Source: Cellvibrio sp. PSBB023
GTDB taxonomy: Bacteria; Pseudomonadota; Gammaproteobacteria; Pseudomonadales; Cellvibrionaceae
Reading direction: 5' to 3'
DNA length: 64,000 nucleotides
NCBI RefSeq assembly: GCF_002007605.1
Contig: NZ_CP019799.1
Coordinates: 4,581,501-4,645,500, forward strand
The stretch's first letter is position 1; each line of letters opens with the position of its first letter. Below, piece after piece: positions 46,128 through 54,888 of the stretch. The notes beneath the pieces are model-generated. The model was not told where the DNA came from. It was given only the letters and a program-made list of their open reading frames with translations, and did not search any database. A program made the translations under genes and the position numbers.

Positions 46128-46967
46128 TTACTGTCTATCAATAAAACGTTTGAAGCCTGTTGCAGCATCATCGTGATAATTTTTTACAATTTGAGGGACT
46201 GAATTATCGAAAGGGCCAAGACCTAAGGATTTTCGCTTTTCCTCCAGTTCAGAATATATTTCTGCACCTCTCGCTTTGATATATTCATCATCTTCAGGCG
46301 TTAATTCGAGCTTTGATCTGGTTCGGTTAACTTGCTCCAATACCTCTCTATCACCACGAATCAAAGCCACTTGATAAATCGAAAGCGCCTCAAGCATTTC
46401 CTTTTTATAAAGTTGCTCACCATCTTCACCTTGGAACCTTGAAAAGCTTGGGTCAGTTGAAGCCATGATTCCAGCCCACTCTAACGCCTGCGAAGACCCG
46501 AGAACGGCTGCCTCAAGATATATGTTGACGATATCTTGTTTTTTGCCGGTACCTTCGGAAACTTTCAATCTGGCAAGTTGATAGAGAGCCTTAATATCAC
46601 CGCCTTGAGCTAGTTGTTTAATAGTCTCAGCACTGTAACTTTTGTACATGTCCAAATCAGCGGCTGAGTAATATCCTCTACTTTCCTTCCACTTCTCAAC
46701 CTCTTCAAAATTAGCTGGCGAATGCCATGGATTTACAGCATTCGCTAATTTCTCAGTCTCGATAGGATCAGCTTCTAATTTTTCCTGATCATCGTTGGTT
46801 TCGCGGCTGATATTTTCTTTTTCAGGATTTTGATTAAATACTGTATTACTTGGATTTAAAGCTTCAGTCGTTTCTGTAGTTTCATATTTAGGTTTGAACC
46901 AAAGATAACTAGCAAAAGCGACCATGGCTACAACAATAATGAGCACTGTAGTTTTTAGATTTTGCAT
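46128..46967 (-). CDS. Membrane-anchored hypothetical protein with TPR/Sel1-like helices
   Basis: 279 residues. One N-terminal membrane segment (about 5-23), a disordered acidic linker rich in Thr, Glu and Asn (about 28-75), then an alpha-helical domain with KQLAQGGDIKALYQLARLKV and IYLEAAVLGSSQALEWAG, which read like degenerate Sel1/TPR repeats. Topology suggests a periplasmic helical domain tethered to the inner membrane. Base composition is AT-richer than the flanking sugar genes. I do not recognise a function, and nothing ties it to the neighbouring regulon. Confidence 0.75.
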   Translation of the reverse strand: MQNLKTTVLIIVVAMVAFASYLWFKPKYETTETTEALNPSNTVFNQNPEKENISRETNDDQEKLEADPIETEKLANAVNPWHSPANFEEVEKWKESRGYYSAADLDMYKSYSAETIKQLAQGGDIKALYQLARLKVSEGTGKKQDIVNIYLEAAVLGSSQALEWAGIMASTDPSFSRFQGEDGEQLYKKEMLEALSIYQVALIRGDREVLEQVNRTRSKLELTPEDDEYIKARGAEIYSELEEKRKSLGLGPFDNSVPQIVKNYHDDAATGFKRFIDRQ

Positions 46968-47314
46968 GGCCTTTCCGAAAAAATTCTGATTTTAATTACA
47001 CTGAATTTGTTTAATACAGAGTGATTTGTTTGTGGCGAGAAACAGATCGCAATTGGAAACAAAAAATATCAAATTGATCCATTAGTCTCGCATAGCAAAA
47101 AACCTGCTGGATTGCCAATCTCCATATTTTATTAATTAATAGATGCTGACAACGAAAAATATTTTCGCTTTTCAATTGAGAAAAACGAGGTTTTTTTAAA
47201 TTTAACCCAGATAGGAGAAGTGTTGGCAGTGAGAATGCCGGTCAACGCTATGCCAGGGTGTAAGGCTCCTACCACAGGAATGAGCTCTTAACACTCAGTA
47301 TTCTCCGAAACGGG
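46968..47314. other. Gene-free AT-rich intergenic region
   Basis: About 350 bp upstream of the anchored hypothetical protein. I see no convincing ORF, repeat or RNA; it is AT-rich and presumably holds that gene's promoter. Confidence 0.4.
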
Positions 47315-47345
47315 TAAAAAGCCCCTGCAACAATTCTGCAGGGAC
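47315..47345 (-). terminator. Minus-strand terminator after DUF1348 gene
   Basis: On the minus strand CCCTGCA pairs with TGCAGGG around a 7-nt loop and is followed by GCTTTTTA. It lies 20 bp beyond the DUF1348 stop codon. Confidence 0.75.
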
Positions 47346-47365
47346 TAATTAAACTGGAGCTGGTA

Positions 47366-47842
47366 CTACAGGCCGAGCTCCGACAGACCGGGATGATCAT
47401 CCGGGCGGCGCCCCTGTGGCCAGTGGAATTTGCGCTCGCTTTCTTTGATGGGCATGTCGTTCACGCAGGCAAACCGGCGATGCATCAAACCATCTGCTTC
47501 GAATTCCCAGTTTTCATTTCCGTAAGAGCGGAACCAGTTACCGGAATCATCGTGCCATTCGTAGGCATAACGTACGGCGATGCGGTTCTCCGTGAAGGCC
47601 CAGAGTTCTTTGATCAGGCGATAATCGAGCTCTTTCTTCCATTTGCGCGTGAGGAACGCCTTGGCTTCTTCACGGTTGGTGGCGAACTCGGCGCGGTTGC
47701 GCCATTTGGTATCCAGGGTATAAGCCAGCGAAACTTTCTCGGCGTCGCGGCTGTTCCAGCCATCTTCAGCAAGTCTCACTTTTTCAATCGCAGTTTCGCG
47801 AGTGAAAGGCGGAAGTGGTGGGCGAGTTTGGGCATTAGGCAT
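47366..47842 (-). CDS. DUF1348 / NTF2-like (SnoaL-fold) protein
   Basis: A 158-residue soluble protein of the DUF1348 group. Recognisable segments are [19 protein letters not shown] near the start, [28 protein letters not shown], and RFAYEWHDD-like [14 protein letters not shown], ending with [21 protein letters not shown]. These are NTF2-like cone folds with a hydrophobic pocket; no enzyme activity is established to my knowledge. It is 63 bp downstream of a TetR regulator gene on the same strand, a common pairing that suggests induction by a small toxic compound. Confidence 0.88.
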   Translation of the reverse strand: MPNAQTRPPLPPFTRETAIEKVRLAEDGWNSRDAEKVSLAYTLDTKWRNRAEFATNREEAKAFLTRKWKKELDYRLIKELWAFTENRIAVRYAYEWHDDSGNWFRSYGNENWEFEADGLMHRRFACVNDMPIKESERKFHWPQGRRPDDHPGLSELGL

Positions 47843-47905
47843 GATAGTGCCTCCAGTAATTTGGATGGATAAGTTAGGGAGTGTCTTTTGGAGCCCAGGC
47901 CTTTA

Positions 47906-48469
47906 TCAGGCCTGTTTTAACAGCATCTGCGCAACTTCCCGTGCGCTGTCGGCGGCACTGTAATCGCCCATGACTCGCGCCATAGTGATTGCACCTTCGA
48001 TCAGAACGAGCAACTGTTTAGCTAATGCCTGCGGTTGCCCAATATTCAACTGCTCAGTTAATTCGAGCGTGTACTCCAACAACTTTTCTTTATGCAGTTT
48101 TGCTAGCTGACGAATGGGGGAGTCAGGATCGCCAACTTCCCCAGCCGTGTTGATGAAAGCGCAGCCGCGAAAGCCGTCTGATTCGAACCAGCCTTTGAGG
48201 ACGGTGAACATACTCAGTATGCGATCTTGCGGCGTATCTGCTTTGTTGCACTCAGTTTTAAACCAGTACATCCAGCGTATATCTCGCGCCTTAAGTGCGG
48301 CTTCCGCTATATCGTCTTTAGTTACGAAATAGCGATAAATGCTTTTCCGGGCTACGCCTGACGTTCTCACTAGAAGATCCATGCCTGTTGCATGAATTCC
48401 ATTCTGGTAGATGAGCTGTTCAGCGGTTGCGAGGATTTTTTCTCGGGTGTCGGTAGTTGTCTTGTTCAT
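47906..48469 (-). CDS. TetR-family transcriptional regulator
   Basis: 187 residues from ATG 48469. The frame continues upstream to 48580 but that extension is low-complexity and would cover the operator. The N-terminal helix-turn-helix is TREKILATAEQLIYQNGIHATGMDLLVRTSGVARKS split as usual, followed by IYRYFVTKDD. The C-terminal ligand domain has GCAFINTAGEV. A perfect 14-bp palindrome 12 bp upstream of the start suggests autorepression. It likely controls itself and the DUF1348 gene. Confidence 0.9.
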   Translation of the reverse strand: MNKTTTDTREKILATAEQLIYQNGIHATGMDLLVRTSGVARKSIYRYFVTKDDIAEAALKARDIRWMYWFKTECNKADTPQDRILSMFTVLKGWFESDGFRGCAFINTAGEVGDPDSPIRQLAKLHKEKLLEYTLELTEQLNIGQPQALAKQLLVLIEGAITMARVMGDYSAADSAREVAQMLLKQA

Positions 48470-48480
48470 GGGTCTAATGT

Positions 48481-48494
48481 AGAACGATCGTTCT
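48481..48494. promoter_or_regulatory. TetR operator palindrome AGAACGATCGTTCT
   Basis: A perfect 14-bp palindrome directly upstream of the tetR-type start codon, in the position expected for autorepression. Confidence 0.75.
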
Positions 48495-48634
48495 CCCTCG
48501 TCAAGCGATATTAACAAGCTAGGGGGTATCCCACTCCCCCAACAGGTTGCGCAACGCCGCCGGCTCCATAAATTGCTCAATAATTGTTCTCAAATAGCAA
48601 CTAATGTAACCACTGTGGCTTTTTGTCGCTTAAT

Positions 48635-48646
48635 GCAACCGGTTGT
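48635..48646. promoter_or_regulatory. LacI-type operator GCAACCGGTTGT, distal copy
   Basis: Identical to the 12-mer at 44946 next to the LacI-type gene. It is 124 bp upstream of the proximal copy, a distance that would allow looping. Confidence 0.75.
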
Positions 48647-48729
48647 TTCTTTGCGTAGCACTGGATTAGTCGCTTTCATGGATAGCCCTGTAACCTTCAG
48701 TAGCATCGATAAATATTTTTTGAACTTTT

Positions 48730-48758
48730 TTGGCATTCCCCTTCATTTGCTCTAAATT
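48730..48758 (+). promoter_or_regulatory. Sigma70-type promoter for the TonB receptor
   Basis: -35 TTGGCA (48730-48735), 17-bp spacer, -10 TAAATT (48753-48758). The proximal LacI-type operator starts at the next base, so it would cover the transcription start. Confidence 0.65.
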
Positions 48759-48770
48759 ACAACCGGTTGC
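48759..48770. promoter_or_regulatory. LacI-type operator ACAACCGGTTGC, proximal copy
   Basis: Reverse-complement form of the GCAACCGGTTGT 12-mer, immediately downstream of a -10 hexamer, consistent with repression at the start site. Confidence 0.75.
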
Positions 48771-48810
48771 AAAGCATTTTTGCAGCCTATAAAAACATCG
48801 GGAGAGAGAC

Positions 48811-51708
48811 ATGAAACACAGCACATTATTCAGGCCGGCGTTGTTGTCATTAGCAGTTGCAGCAGCGACGGCGGGTTCAGGAACAGTTTTAGCGCAGGAA
48901 TCGAAGGCTCAAGATAACTCTAATCTGGAAGAGGTGATGGTCACCGGTATCCGCGCAAGCTTGATGCGCGCCCAGTCGATGAAAATGGAGAACACCTCCA
49001 TTTCCGAGGCGCTGGCTGCGGAAGATATTGGTAAGTTGCCAGACTCATCTATCGCCGAGTCCCTGGCGCGCTTGCCCGGTTTGGCCGGTGAGCGTCGCGG
49101 CGGACGCGTGAGCGGTATTTCTGTTCGCGGCTTTAAGGAAGACTTTGTGGGCACCACCCTGAACGGCCGCGAGCTGTTGGGCATTGGCGACAACCGCGGT
49201 GCAGAATACGATTTGTATCCCTCTGAAATTATGTCGGGCGCGGTGATTTACAAATCGGCCGAAGCCAAGTTAACCACCACCGGTATCGGCGGTACCGTGG
49301 ATTTACGCACCGCGCGCCCACTGGATGTATCGCCCACCGTCACCATCAATGGTTCCTATGAATTGAACTCACAGGGTTCCGATAACCCGGAGTTCGATGA
49401 CAATGGCAGCCGCTATGCCATTGGCTTCTCGCAAAAGTTTGCCGACGACACCATTGGCCTGGCCATGGCCTATGCCTCTACCGAATCGCCCACCAACCAA
49501 CGTAAATACGGTGTGTGGGGTTACAGTGAAGACGAAGATTCCGGCCGCTTTGCGCCAACGGGTCTGGATATTATGGCTATCTCCTCGGTGTTGGAGCGCG
49601 ACACTGTGTCTGCGATTTTCCAATACCGTCCCAATGAAGATCTGGATATCGTGATCGATGCTCTGGATATCGATTACAAAGATTACGGTGTGATTCGCGG
49701 TTTCATCGAACCCTTCTCCATCGGCACCATCACCGCCGGTTCTGGCCCCTTTGACGCCACTGGTACCCAGGTGAATGCCAACCCGGTATTGCGCACCGAC
49801 CCCAAAGAAATTCTAGGCGATCTGCAAACCGTAGGCCTGAACCTCAAGTACAAACTGAACGATGTCTGGTCGATTCATTTGGATGTGGCAGACAGCGAAT
49901 CCAGCAAAACCGATACCCGTGGCGAAAGTTATGCAGGCTTGGGGCGCTCAGGTTCTTTGACCAACAGCCAACTCGGTTCACGTGACTTTGTGATGAGCCA
50001 GGGCGGTGTGTTCTTTACCGGTATTAGCGGTATGGATTTCAGCGACTTCGATGCCATCAAACTTACCGGCCCACAAGGTTGGGGCGGTTCATTGGCTGCC
50101 GAGGCGGATGTATTTGCCTCTAACGTGCAAAAAGCGGCAGGCGGTGGCGTCTACACCTATGAAAACGCGCAGGACGGTTTCCTGAATAGCGGCCGTTTTG
50201 ATGAGTCTCTGACTACGGTTAAGTTTGAAGTAGCCGCCGAGCTTGATACCAATTTCCTCACTGGCGTGACACTGGGCGCCTACTACAGCGACCGCGAAAA
50301 GTCCAAAGTGAACGACGGCTTCTTCGCCACCTCGCCAACCTATCCCTATGGCAATGGTACGGGCGTAGTGGATGAAGTGATTCCTGAGAAATACCGTTTG
50401 GGTCTGGCAGATTTAACTTGGGCTGGTTTGGGCATGGTGGTGGCCTATGACGGCTACGCGCCCTATAAAGATGGCTACTACTATCAAACCTCTGCGGCAA
50501 CGCTGGAGCCGGATCGCTTGGGCGATACCTACATCATCAACGAAAAAGTCACCACTTTTTACGTACAGGGTGATTTCAACACCGATGTAAACGGCTTCAA
50601 TGTGTTTGGTAACGCCGGTTTGCAAGTGGTGGATACCGACCAATCATCCAGCGGTTATATCGGCCTGGTGGATGAAACCTTCTCGGTTGACCCCAACAGA
50701 ACCGCCGAAGGTGGCGCCAGCTACACCAAAGTGTTGCCCAGCTTAAACCTGAGTGTGGAAGTGGCTGAATCCCAGTTTGTGCGTTTTGGTGCATCCAAAA
50801 CCATCAGCCGCGCCCGTATCGACCAGATGAAAGCCTCGGGCTTTGTGAAGTACGACCAAAATATCGACATCTTGCTGTCGGAAGACTACACCGCCGAAAC
50901 CCCATGGTCCAAGTTCCAGGGCGCGCCTACTTTGCGTCCTTTTGAATCCAACAACCTGGACTTGGCCTATGAAAAATACTTCGCGGAAGACGGTTATGTA
51001 TCGGTGAGCTACTTCTACAAAGACTTGGTGAACTGGACACGTGAAGGTCAAACCGTTATTGATTTCACTAACGATGCCACCAACGGCGGCGCTAACTATT
51101 ACATCCCGGCGTTCCACAATAAAACCGTGCAAACCGACGGTACCTATGGCCCGAATGATGTATTCCTGACGGCAGGCACCGTGGTCGCACCGGCGCAATT
51201 CCAGGGCTATTCCTCCTCCTTTGAAGATGGCCTGAAAGGCAAGGTGGATGGTTGGGAGTTAACGGCTAACGTGCCGCTGAGCCTGGTGAGCGATATGTTG
51301 GACGGTTTTGGTTTTGCCGCGTCTGGCTCCTTCATCGATGCCAAATTGGATGACGGCTCTGCCATTCCCGGTCAATCCGACGAGGTTTACTCGCTGACGG
51401 TTTACTACGCTGTGAACGGTTTTGAAGTGCGTGTGGCCGGTACTGACCGCAGTGACTTCTTAACCTATCAGCGCGGTGGCAGTAACAAAATCGAAAATGC
51501 CAATCGTAAAGGCGTGCAGTTGATTGACGCCCAAATCAGTTACGATTTCTCGGAATCCAGCATCACTTATCTGAACGGTTTGCGCGTGTCGCTGCAAGGC
51601 ACCAACCTGACCGATGAAGACGAAGAAGATGTAGGTGAAGACGGCATAGTTAGCGCGCGTCGCGAGTTTGGTCCAACCTATATGGTTAACGTGAACTACT
51701 CCTTCTAA
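48811..51708 (+). CDS. TonB-dependent receptor of the alpha-glucan/sucrose regulon
   Basis: A 965-residue outer-membrane receptor with signal peptide (cleavage near VLAQES), EEVMVTGIRASL, plug signature EDIGKLPDSSIAESLARLPGLAGERRGGRVSG broken across two strands, and a barrel ending in NYSF. The plug is of the Xanthomonas/Caulobacter sugar class but of a distinct subgroup from the two arabinan receptors. Two LacI-type operators and a good promoter lie upstream. It is followed by a terminator, then the halogenase genes. Cargo is probably maltodextrin or sucrose, by context with GH97 and the amylosucrase-like enzyme. Confidence 0.93.
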   Translation: MKHSTLFRPALLSLAVAAATAGSGTVLAQESKAQDNSNLEEVMVTGIRASLMRAQSMKMENTSISEALAAEDIGKLPDSSIAESLARLPGLAGERRGGRVSGISVRGFKEDFVGTTLNGRELLGIGDNRGAEYDLYPSEIMSGAVIYKSAEAKLTTTGIGGTVDLRTARPLDVSPTVTINGSYELNSQGSDNPEFDDNGSRYAIGFSQKFADDTIGLAMAYASTESPTNQRKYGVWGYSEDEDSGRFAPTGLDIMAISSVLERDTVSAIFQYRPNEDLDIVIDALDIDYKDYGVIRGFIEPFSIGTITAGSGPFDATGTQVNANPVLRTDPKEILGDLQTVGLNLKYKLNDVWSIHLDVADSESSKTDTRGESYAGLGRSGSLTNSQLGSRDFVMSQGGVFFTGISGMDFSDFDAIKLTGPQGWGGSLAAEADVFASNVQKAAGGGVYTYENAQDGFLNSGRFDESLTTVKFEVAAELDTNFLTGVTLGAYYSDREKSKVNDGFFATSPTYPYGNGTGVVDEVIPEKYRLGLADLTWAGLGMVVAYDGYAPYKDGYYYQTSAATLEPDRLGDTYIINEKVTTFYVQGDFNTDVNGFNVFGNAGLQVVDTDQSSSGYIGLVDETFSVDPNRTAEGGASYTKVLPSLNLSVEVAESQFVRFGASKTISRARIDQMKASGFVKYDQNIDILLSEDYTAETPWSKFQGAPTLRPFESNNLDLAYEKYFAEDGYVSVSYFYKDLVNWTREGQTVIDFTNDATNGGANYYIPAFHNKTVQTDGTYGPNDVFLTAGTVVAPAQFQGYSSSFEDGLKGKVDGWELTANVPLSLVSDMLDGFGFAASGSFIDAKLDDGSAIPGQSDEVYSLTVYYAVNGFEVRVAGTDRSDFLTYQRGGSNKIENANRKGVQLIDAQISYDFSESSITYLNGLRVSLQGTNLTDEDEEDVGEDGIVSARREFGPTYMVNVNYSF

Positions 51709-51733
51709 GGTTGGCGCGCGTTACTGGTCAGGA

Positions 51734-51766
51734 AAACCTCACAGAGCAATCTGTGAGGTTTTTTTG
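51734..51766 (+). terminator. Rho-independent terminator after TonB receptor
   Basis: AAACCTCACAG pairs perfectly with CTGTGAGGTTT, loop AGCAAT, followed by a T tract. It may attenuate rather than abolish expression of the genes that follow. Confidence 0.9.
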
Positions 51767-51863
51767 CAAACAGCGAATAAAAAAACATCTGCCCGAGAAA
51801 ATAGCCGCTATGTTTAAGTGGTGCACATACGCGCAATATCATTAACTTATTAGTAAAAAAACA

Positions 51864-53378
51864 ATGAATAAACCTATAAAAAAAATAGTGATTGCCGGTG
51901 GCGGTACCGCGGGTTGGATGAGTGCAGCACTGTTAACGAAAGTGCTAAAACAACGTGTGGATATCGAACTGGTTGAGTCGGAAGAAATCGGCATTATCGG
52001 CGTGGGCGAAGCAACCATTCCTCCCATCCAAACCTTTAATTCGGTGCTGGGGGTGGATGAAGCGGAATTCCTGCGCGAAACCAAAGCTACCATTAAAATG
52101 GCCATCCGCTTTGATAACTGGAAGCAGCAGGGCCACAGTTATTACCACACCTTTGGTGCGCCCGGTGCCACCATCGGTTTTAGTGCATTCCAACACCACT
52201 GGCTGCGCGCACGCCAGCAGGGGTTGAACACCACAATTTGGGATTACGATTTAAATTATCTCTGCTGCGAAGCCGGTGTGTTTGGTAAATTCGACGGCAA
52301 AGATCCAATGTACCAAATGCCCTATGCCTATCATTTTGATTCGGCACTTTATGGCCGCTACTTGCGCAAGCGCAGCGAACAGGCCGGTGTGGTGCGTACC
52401 GAAGGAAAAATTCGCGCCGCACACCTAAATCCCGACACAGGTTTTGTGCAGTCACTGTTAATGGAAGATGGCCGCGAGATTCACGGCGATTTATTTGTCG
52501 ATTGCAGCGGTATGCGCGGCTTGTTAATTCAAGGTGCATTGCACACCGGTTACGAAGACTGGAATCACTGGCTGCCCTGTGATCGCGCGCTGGCTGTCCC
52601 CTCGGAGCGCTTCGAAAAAACCTTACCCTATACTCGCTCGATTGCACACAAAGCGGGTTGGCAATGGCGCATACCGCTCACCCATCGCAATGGCAATGGA
52701 TTAGTTTACAGCTCACAGTATCTAAGTGACGATGAAGCAACGAATACCCTATTAAATAATCTGGATTCTGCGGCGCTTGCTGATCCCAAACCGATAAAAT
52801 TTCGCACGGGTCGCACCCTGCAGCAGTGGAACAAAAATGTGATTGCGGTGGGGTTGTCGAGCGGATTTTTAGAGCCGCTGGAATCCACCAGCATTCACTT
52901 AATTCAATCGGCGGTTGTGCGCCTGTTAAAAAATTTCCCCAATCGTGGCATCAGTCAAGCGCAAGTGGATGAATACAATCGCGAGTCCAAACTTGAATAC
53001 GAAACCGTGCGCGATTTTATTATTCTTCACTACCATGCCAATGAACGCGACGATTCGGATTTTTGGCGCAACCTGCGCACCATGGATATTCCCGATCGCC
53101 TCGCACACAAGCTCGCACTTTTCCGTGAAACCGGCACGCTCTTCAATGATCACGGCGATATTTTTCTGGATTCCTCCTGGCTGCAGGTAATGCTGGGGCA
53201 GGGCATTATGCCGCGCGATTATCACCCCTCTGCCGACATTCTGGACGCGGCGCAATTGCAATCCATGTTGGCGCGTATCGCGGCGGCCAAGCGTCAGCCA
53301 CTGACACAATTACCCACTCACGATGCATTTTTGCAACACTACACCGGCGTGGTCTCCGCAGGAGTGCATCGTGGATAA
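51864..53378 (+). CDS. Flavin-dependent (tryptophan-type) halogenase family protein 1
   Basis: 504 residues. FAD motif GGGTAGWM at residues 12-19, ESEEIGIIGVGEATIP, the conserved Lys78 in TIKMAIRFDNW (equivalent to PrnA Lys79), the WxWxIP signature in GWQWRIPL that blocks monooxygenase chemistry, and PLESTSIHLIQ with the conserved Glu. All hallmark residues look intact. Related 'orphan' halogenases sit beside TonB receptors in Xanthomonas, Caulobacter and marine bacteria, and a few (Xcc4156, BrvH) halogenate free indole in vitro. The role in a sugar-uptake locus is unknown. No flavin reductase is encoded nearby. Confidence 0.9.
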   Translation: MNKPIKKIVIAGGGTAGWMSAALLTKVLKQRVDIELVESEEIGIIGVGEATIPPIQTFNSVLGVDEAEFLRETKATIKMAIRFDNWKQQGHSYYHTFGAPGATIGFSAFQHHWLRARQQGLNTTIWDYDLNYLCCEAGVFGKFDGKDPMYQMPYAYHFDSALYGRYLRKRSEQAGVVRTEGKIRAAHLNPDTGFVQSLLMEDGREIHGDLFVDCSGMRGLLIQGALHTGYEDWNHWLPCDRALAVPSERFEKTLPYTRSIAHKAGWQWRIPLTHRNGNGLVYSSQYLSDDEATNTLLNNLDSAALADPKPIKFRTGRTLQQWNKNVIAVGLSSGFLEPLESTSIHLIQSAVVRLLKNFPNRGISQAQVDEYNRESKLEYETVRDFIILHYHANERDDSDFWRNLRTMDIPDRLAHKLALFRETGTLFNDHGDIFLDSSWLQVMLGQGIMPRDYHPSADILDAAQLQSMLARIAAAKRQPLTQLPTHDAFLQHYTGVVSAGVHRG

Positions 53379-54867
53379 ACCTGTGCGCCTGGTGGTTTTA
53401 GGTGGCGGCACTGCCGGTTGGATGGCTGCCAATTTATTTGCCAAACGCTGGTCGCGCACGCAGGTGCACATTACCTTAATGGAGTCGCCGGAGATTCCTA
53501 TTATCGGCGTGGGAGAAGGTTCAACCCCCTCGTTAAAACGCTTTTTTAAACAGCTGGATTTGACGGAGCAGGAATGGATGCCCGCCTGCCACGCTACCTA
53601 CAAAACCAATATTCGATTTGCTGGCTGGAGCCCCGCATCGGGTGTGCAGGAATATTCCCACCCCTTTTATTCCCAACCCGATGTGTTTAATGAGCGTACT
53701 TTTTTTACCAATTGCCGCACACGCCGTCTGGGGTTGGATGTAATCACAGATCCGGAAAAGTTTTTTATCAACGGTGAATTGGCGCGGCAAGGCAAAATGC
53801 CCATCGCACCACCTAACTTCCCCTTTCAAATGGAATACGGCTATCACTTTGACTCGCAATTATTAGGGCGCTACTTGGCAAATGTGGCAAGGGCGCGCGG
53901 AGTTGTTCATCACCAAGCCACATTGGCAGAAGTATTGCGCAATGATCGCGGTGAAATCACTGCCTTGCAAACTGATGCCGGTGATTTGCTTGCCGGTGAT
54001 TTTTTTATCGACTGCACCGGTTTTGCATCGCTGTTGATGCAGAAAGCATTGGCGGTTCCATTTCATTCTTACCAGCAACAATTATTCAATGACAGCGCCG
54101 TTGTTATGCCAACACCGGCATTGGCACAGCCACCGGTAGAAACCCGCTCCACCGCGTTAAGCGCGGGGTGGTGCTGGCAAATTCCGCTCACCCATCGCAC
54201 CGGTAATGGCTATGTTTACAGCAGTCAATTTATCAGCCGTGATCAAGCGGAAACCGAATTTCGTGCGCACATTGGCATGAGTAATAGCAGCGAATCCTGC
54301 CGTCACTTAAGCATGCGTGTAGGGCAATTGGCACAGCACTGGTCGCACAATTGTGTGGGCTTGGGTTTGTCGCAAGGTTTTATCGAACCGCTGGAAGCCA
54401 CAGCTTTGCATTTAGTGCAGCTCACAGTCGAAGCCTTAATGGATGCATGGGACGATCACCAATTTACCAGCAATGGGCGAGATCATTTTAACCGCACTGT
54501 TACCAATCACTTTGATGGTGTGCGCGACTATATTATTGCGCACTACAAATTAAATACGCGCGGCTTGAATAACACCCAAGGTAGCGACTACTGGCGCGCT
54601 AATCGCGACAACACTCAACTGCCGGAATCGCTATTACAAATTCTGGATGTCTGGTATCGCTGCGGTGACCTGACTGCCGAACTTGCCCAACGCACCATCA
54701 AGCCCGCGTTTAATAGCGCTTCCTGGCACTGTTTGCTCGCTGGCTATGGTGCATTTCCTCCGCTTGCTACTAATCAACCGGGGCAGGGCAAGGGCGATTT
54801 ATACCGCGAGTGCAAGGTCGCCGATTTTGTAGAAGGCTGCGCAATGAATTTTCCGTTGTTTTTATAA
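53371..54867 (+). CDS. Flavin-dependent (tryptophan-type) halogenase family protein 2
   Basis: 498 residues from GTG 53371 with CAGGAG at 53359-53364; it overlaps the first halogenase gene by 8 bp, so they are translationally coupled. GGGTAGWM, IIGVGEGSTP, the conserved Lys in TYKTNIRFAGW, WxWxIP in GWCWQIPL and EPLEATALHL are all present. It is clearly paralogous to its neighbour but diverged in the central region, which has inserted FTNCRTRRLG and a different substrate-cap segment. Two coupled, diverged copies suggest a heteromeric enzyme or two substrates. Substrate unknown. Confidence 0.9.
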   Translation: MDKPVRLVVLGGGTAGWMAANLFAKRWSRTQVHITLMESPEIPIIGVGEGSTPSLKRFFKQLDLTEQEWMPACHATYKTNIRFAGWSPASGVQEYSHPFYSQPDVFNERTFFTNCRTRRLGLDVITDPEKFFINGELARQGKMPIAPPNFPFQMEYGYHFDSQLLGRYLANVARARGVVHHQATLAEVLRNDRGEITALQTDAGDLLAGDFFIDCTGFASLLMQKALAVPFHSYQQQLFNDSAVVMPTPALAQPPVETRSTALSAGWCWQIPLTHRTGNGYVYSSQFISRDQAETEFRAHIGMSNSSESCRHLSMRVGQLAQHWSHNCVGLGLSQGFIEPLEATALHLVQLTVEALMDAWDDHQFTSNGRDHFNRTVTNHFDGVRDYIIAHYKLNTRGLNNTQGSDYWRANRDNTQLPESLLQILDVWYRCGDLTAELAQRTIKPAFNSASWHCLLAGYGAFPPLATNQPGQGKGDLYRECKVADFVEGCAMNFPLFL

Positions 54868-54888
54868 ATCTATCGTCGGGATAACACT

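Larger units (their letters stand above)
48495..48810. promoter_or_regulatory. Promoter region of the alpha-glucan TonB receptor
   Basis: 316 bp between the TetR operator and the receptor start. It holds two LacI-type operators 124 bp apart (centre to centre) and a good sigma70 promoter between the second operator and the first. No gene seen. Confidence 0.6.
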
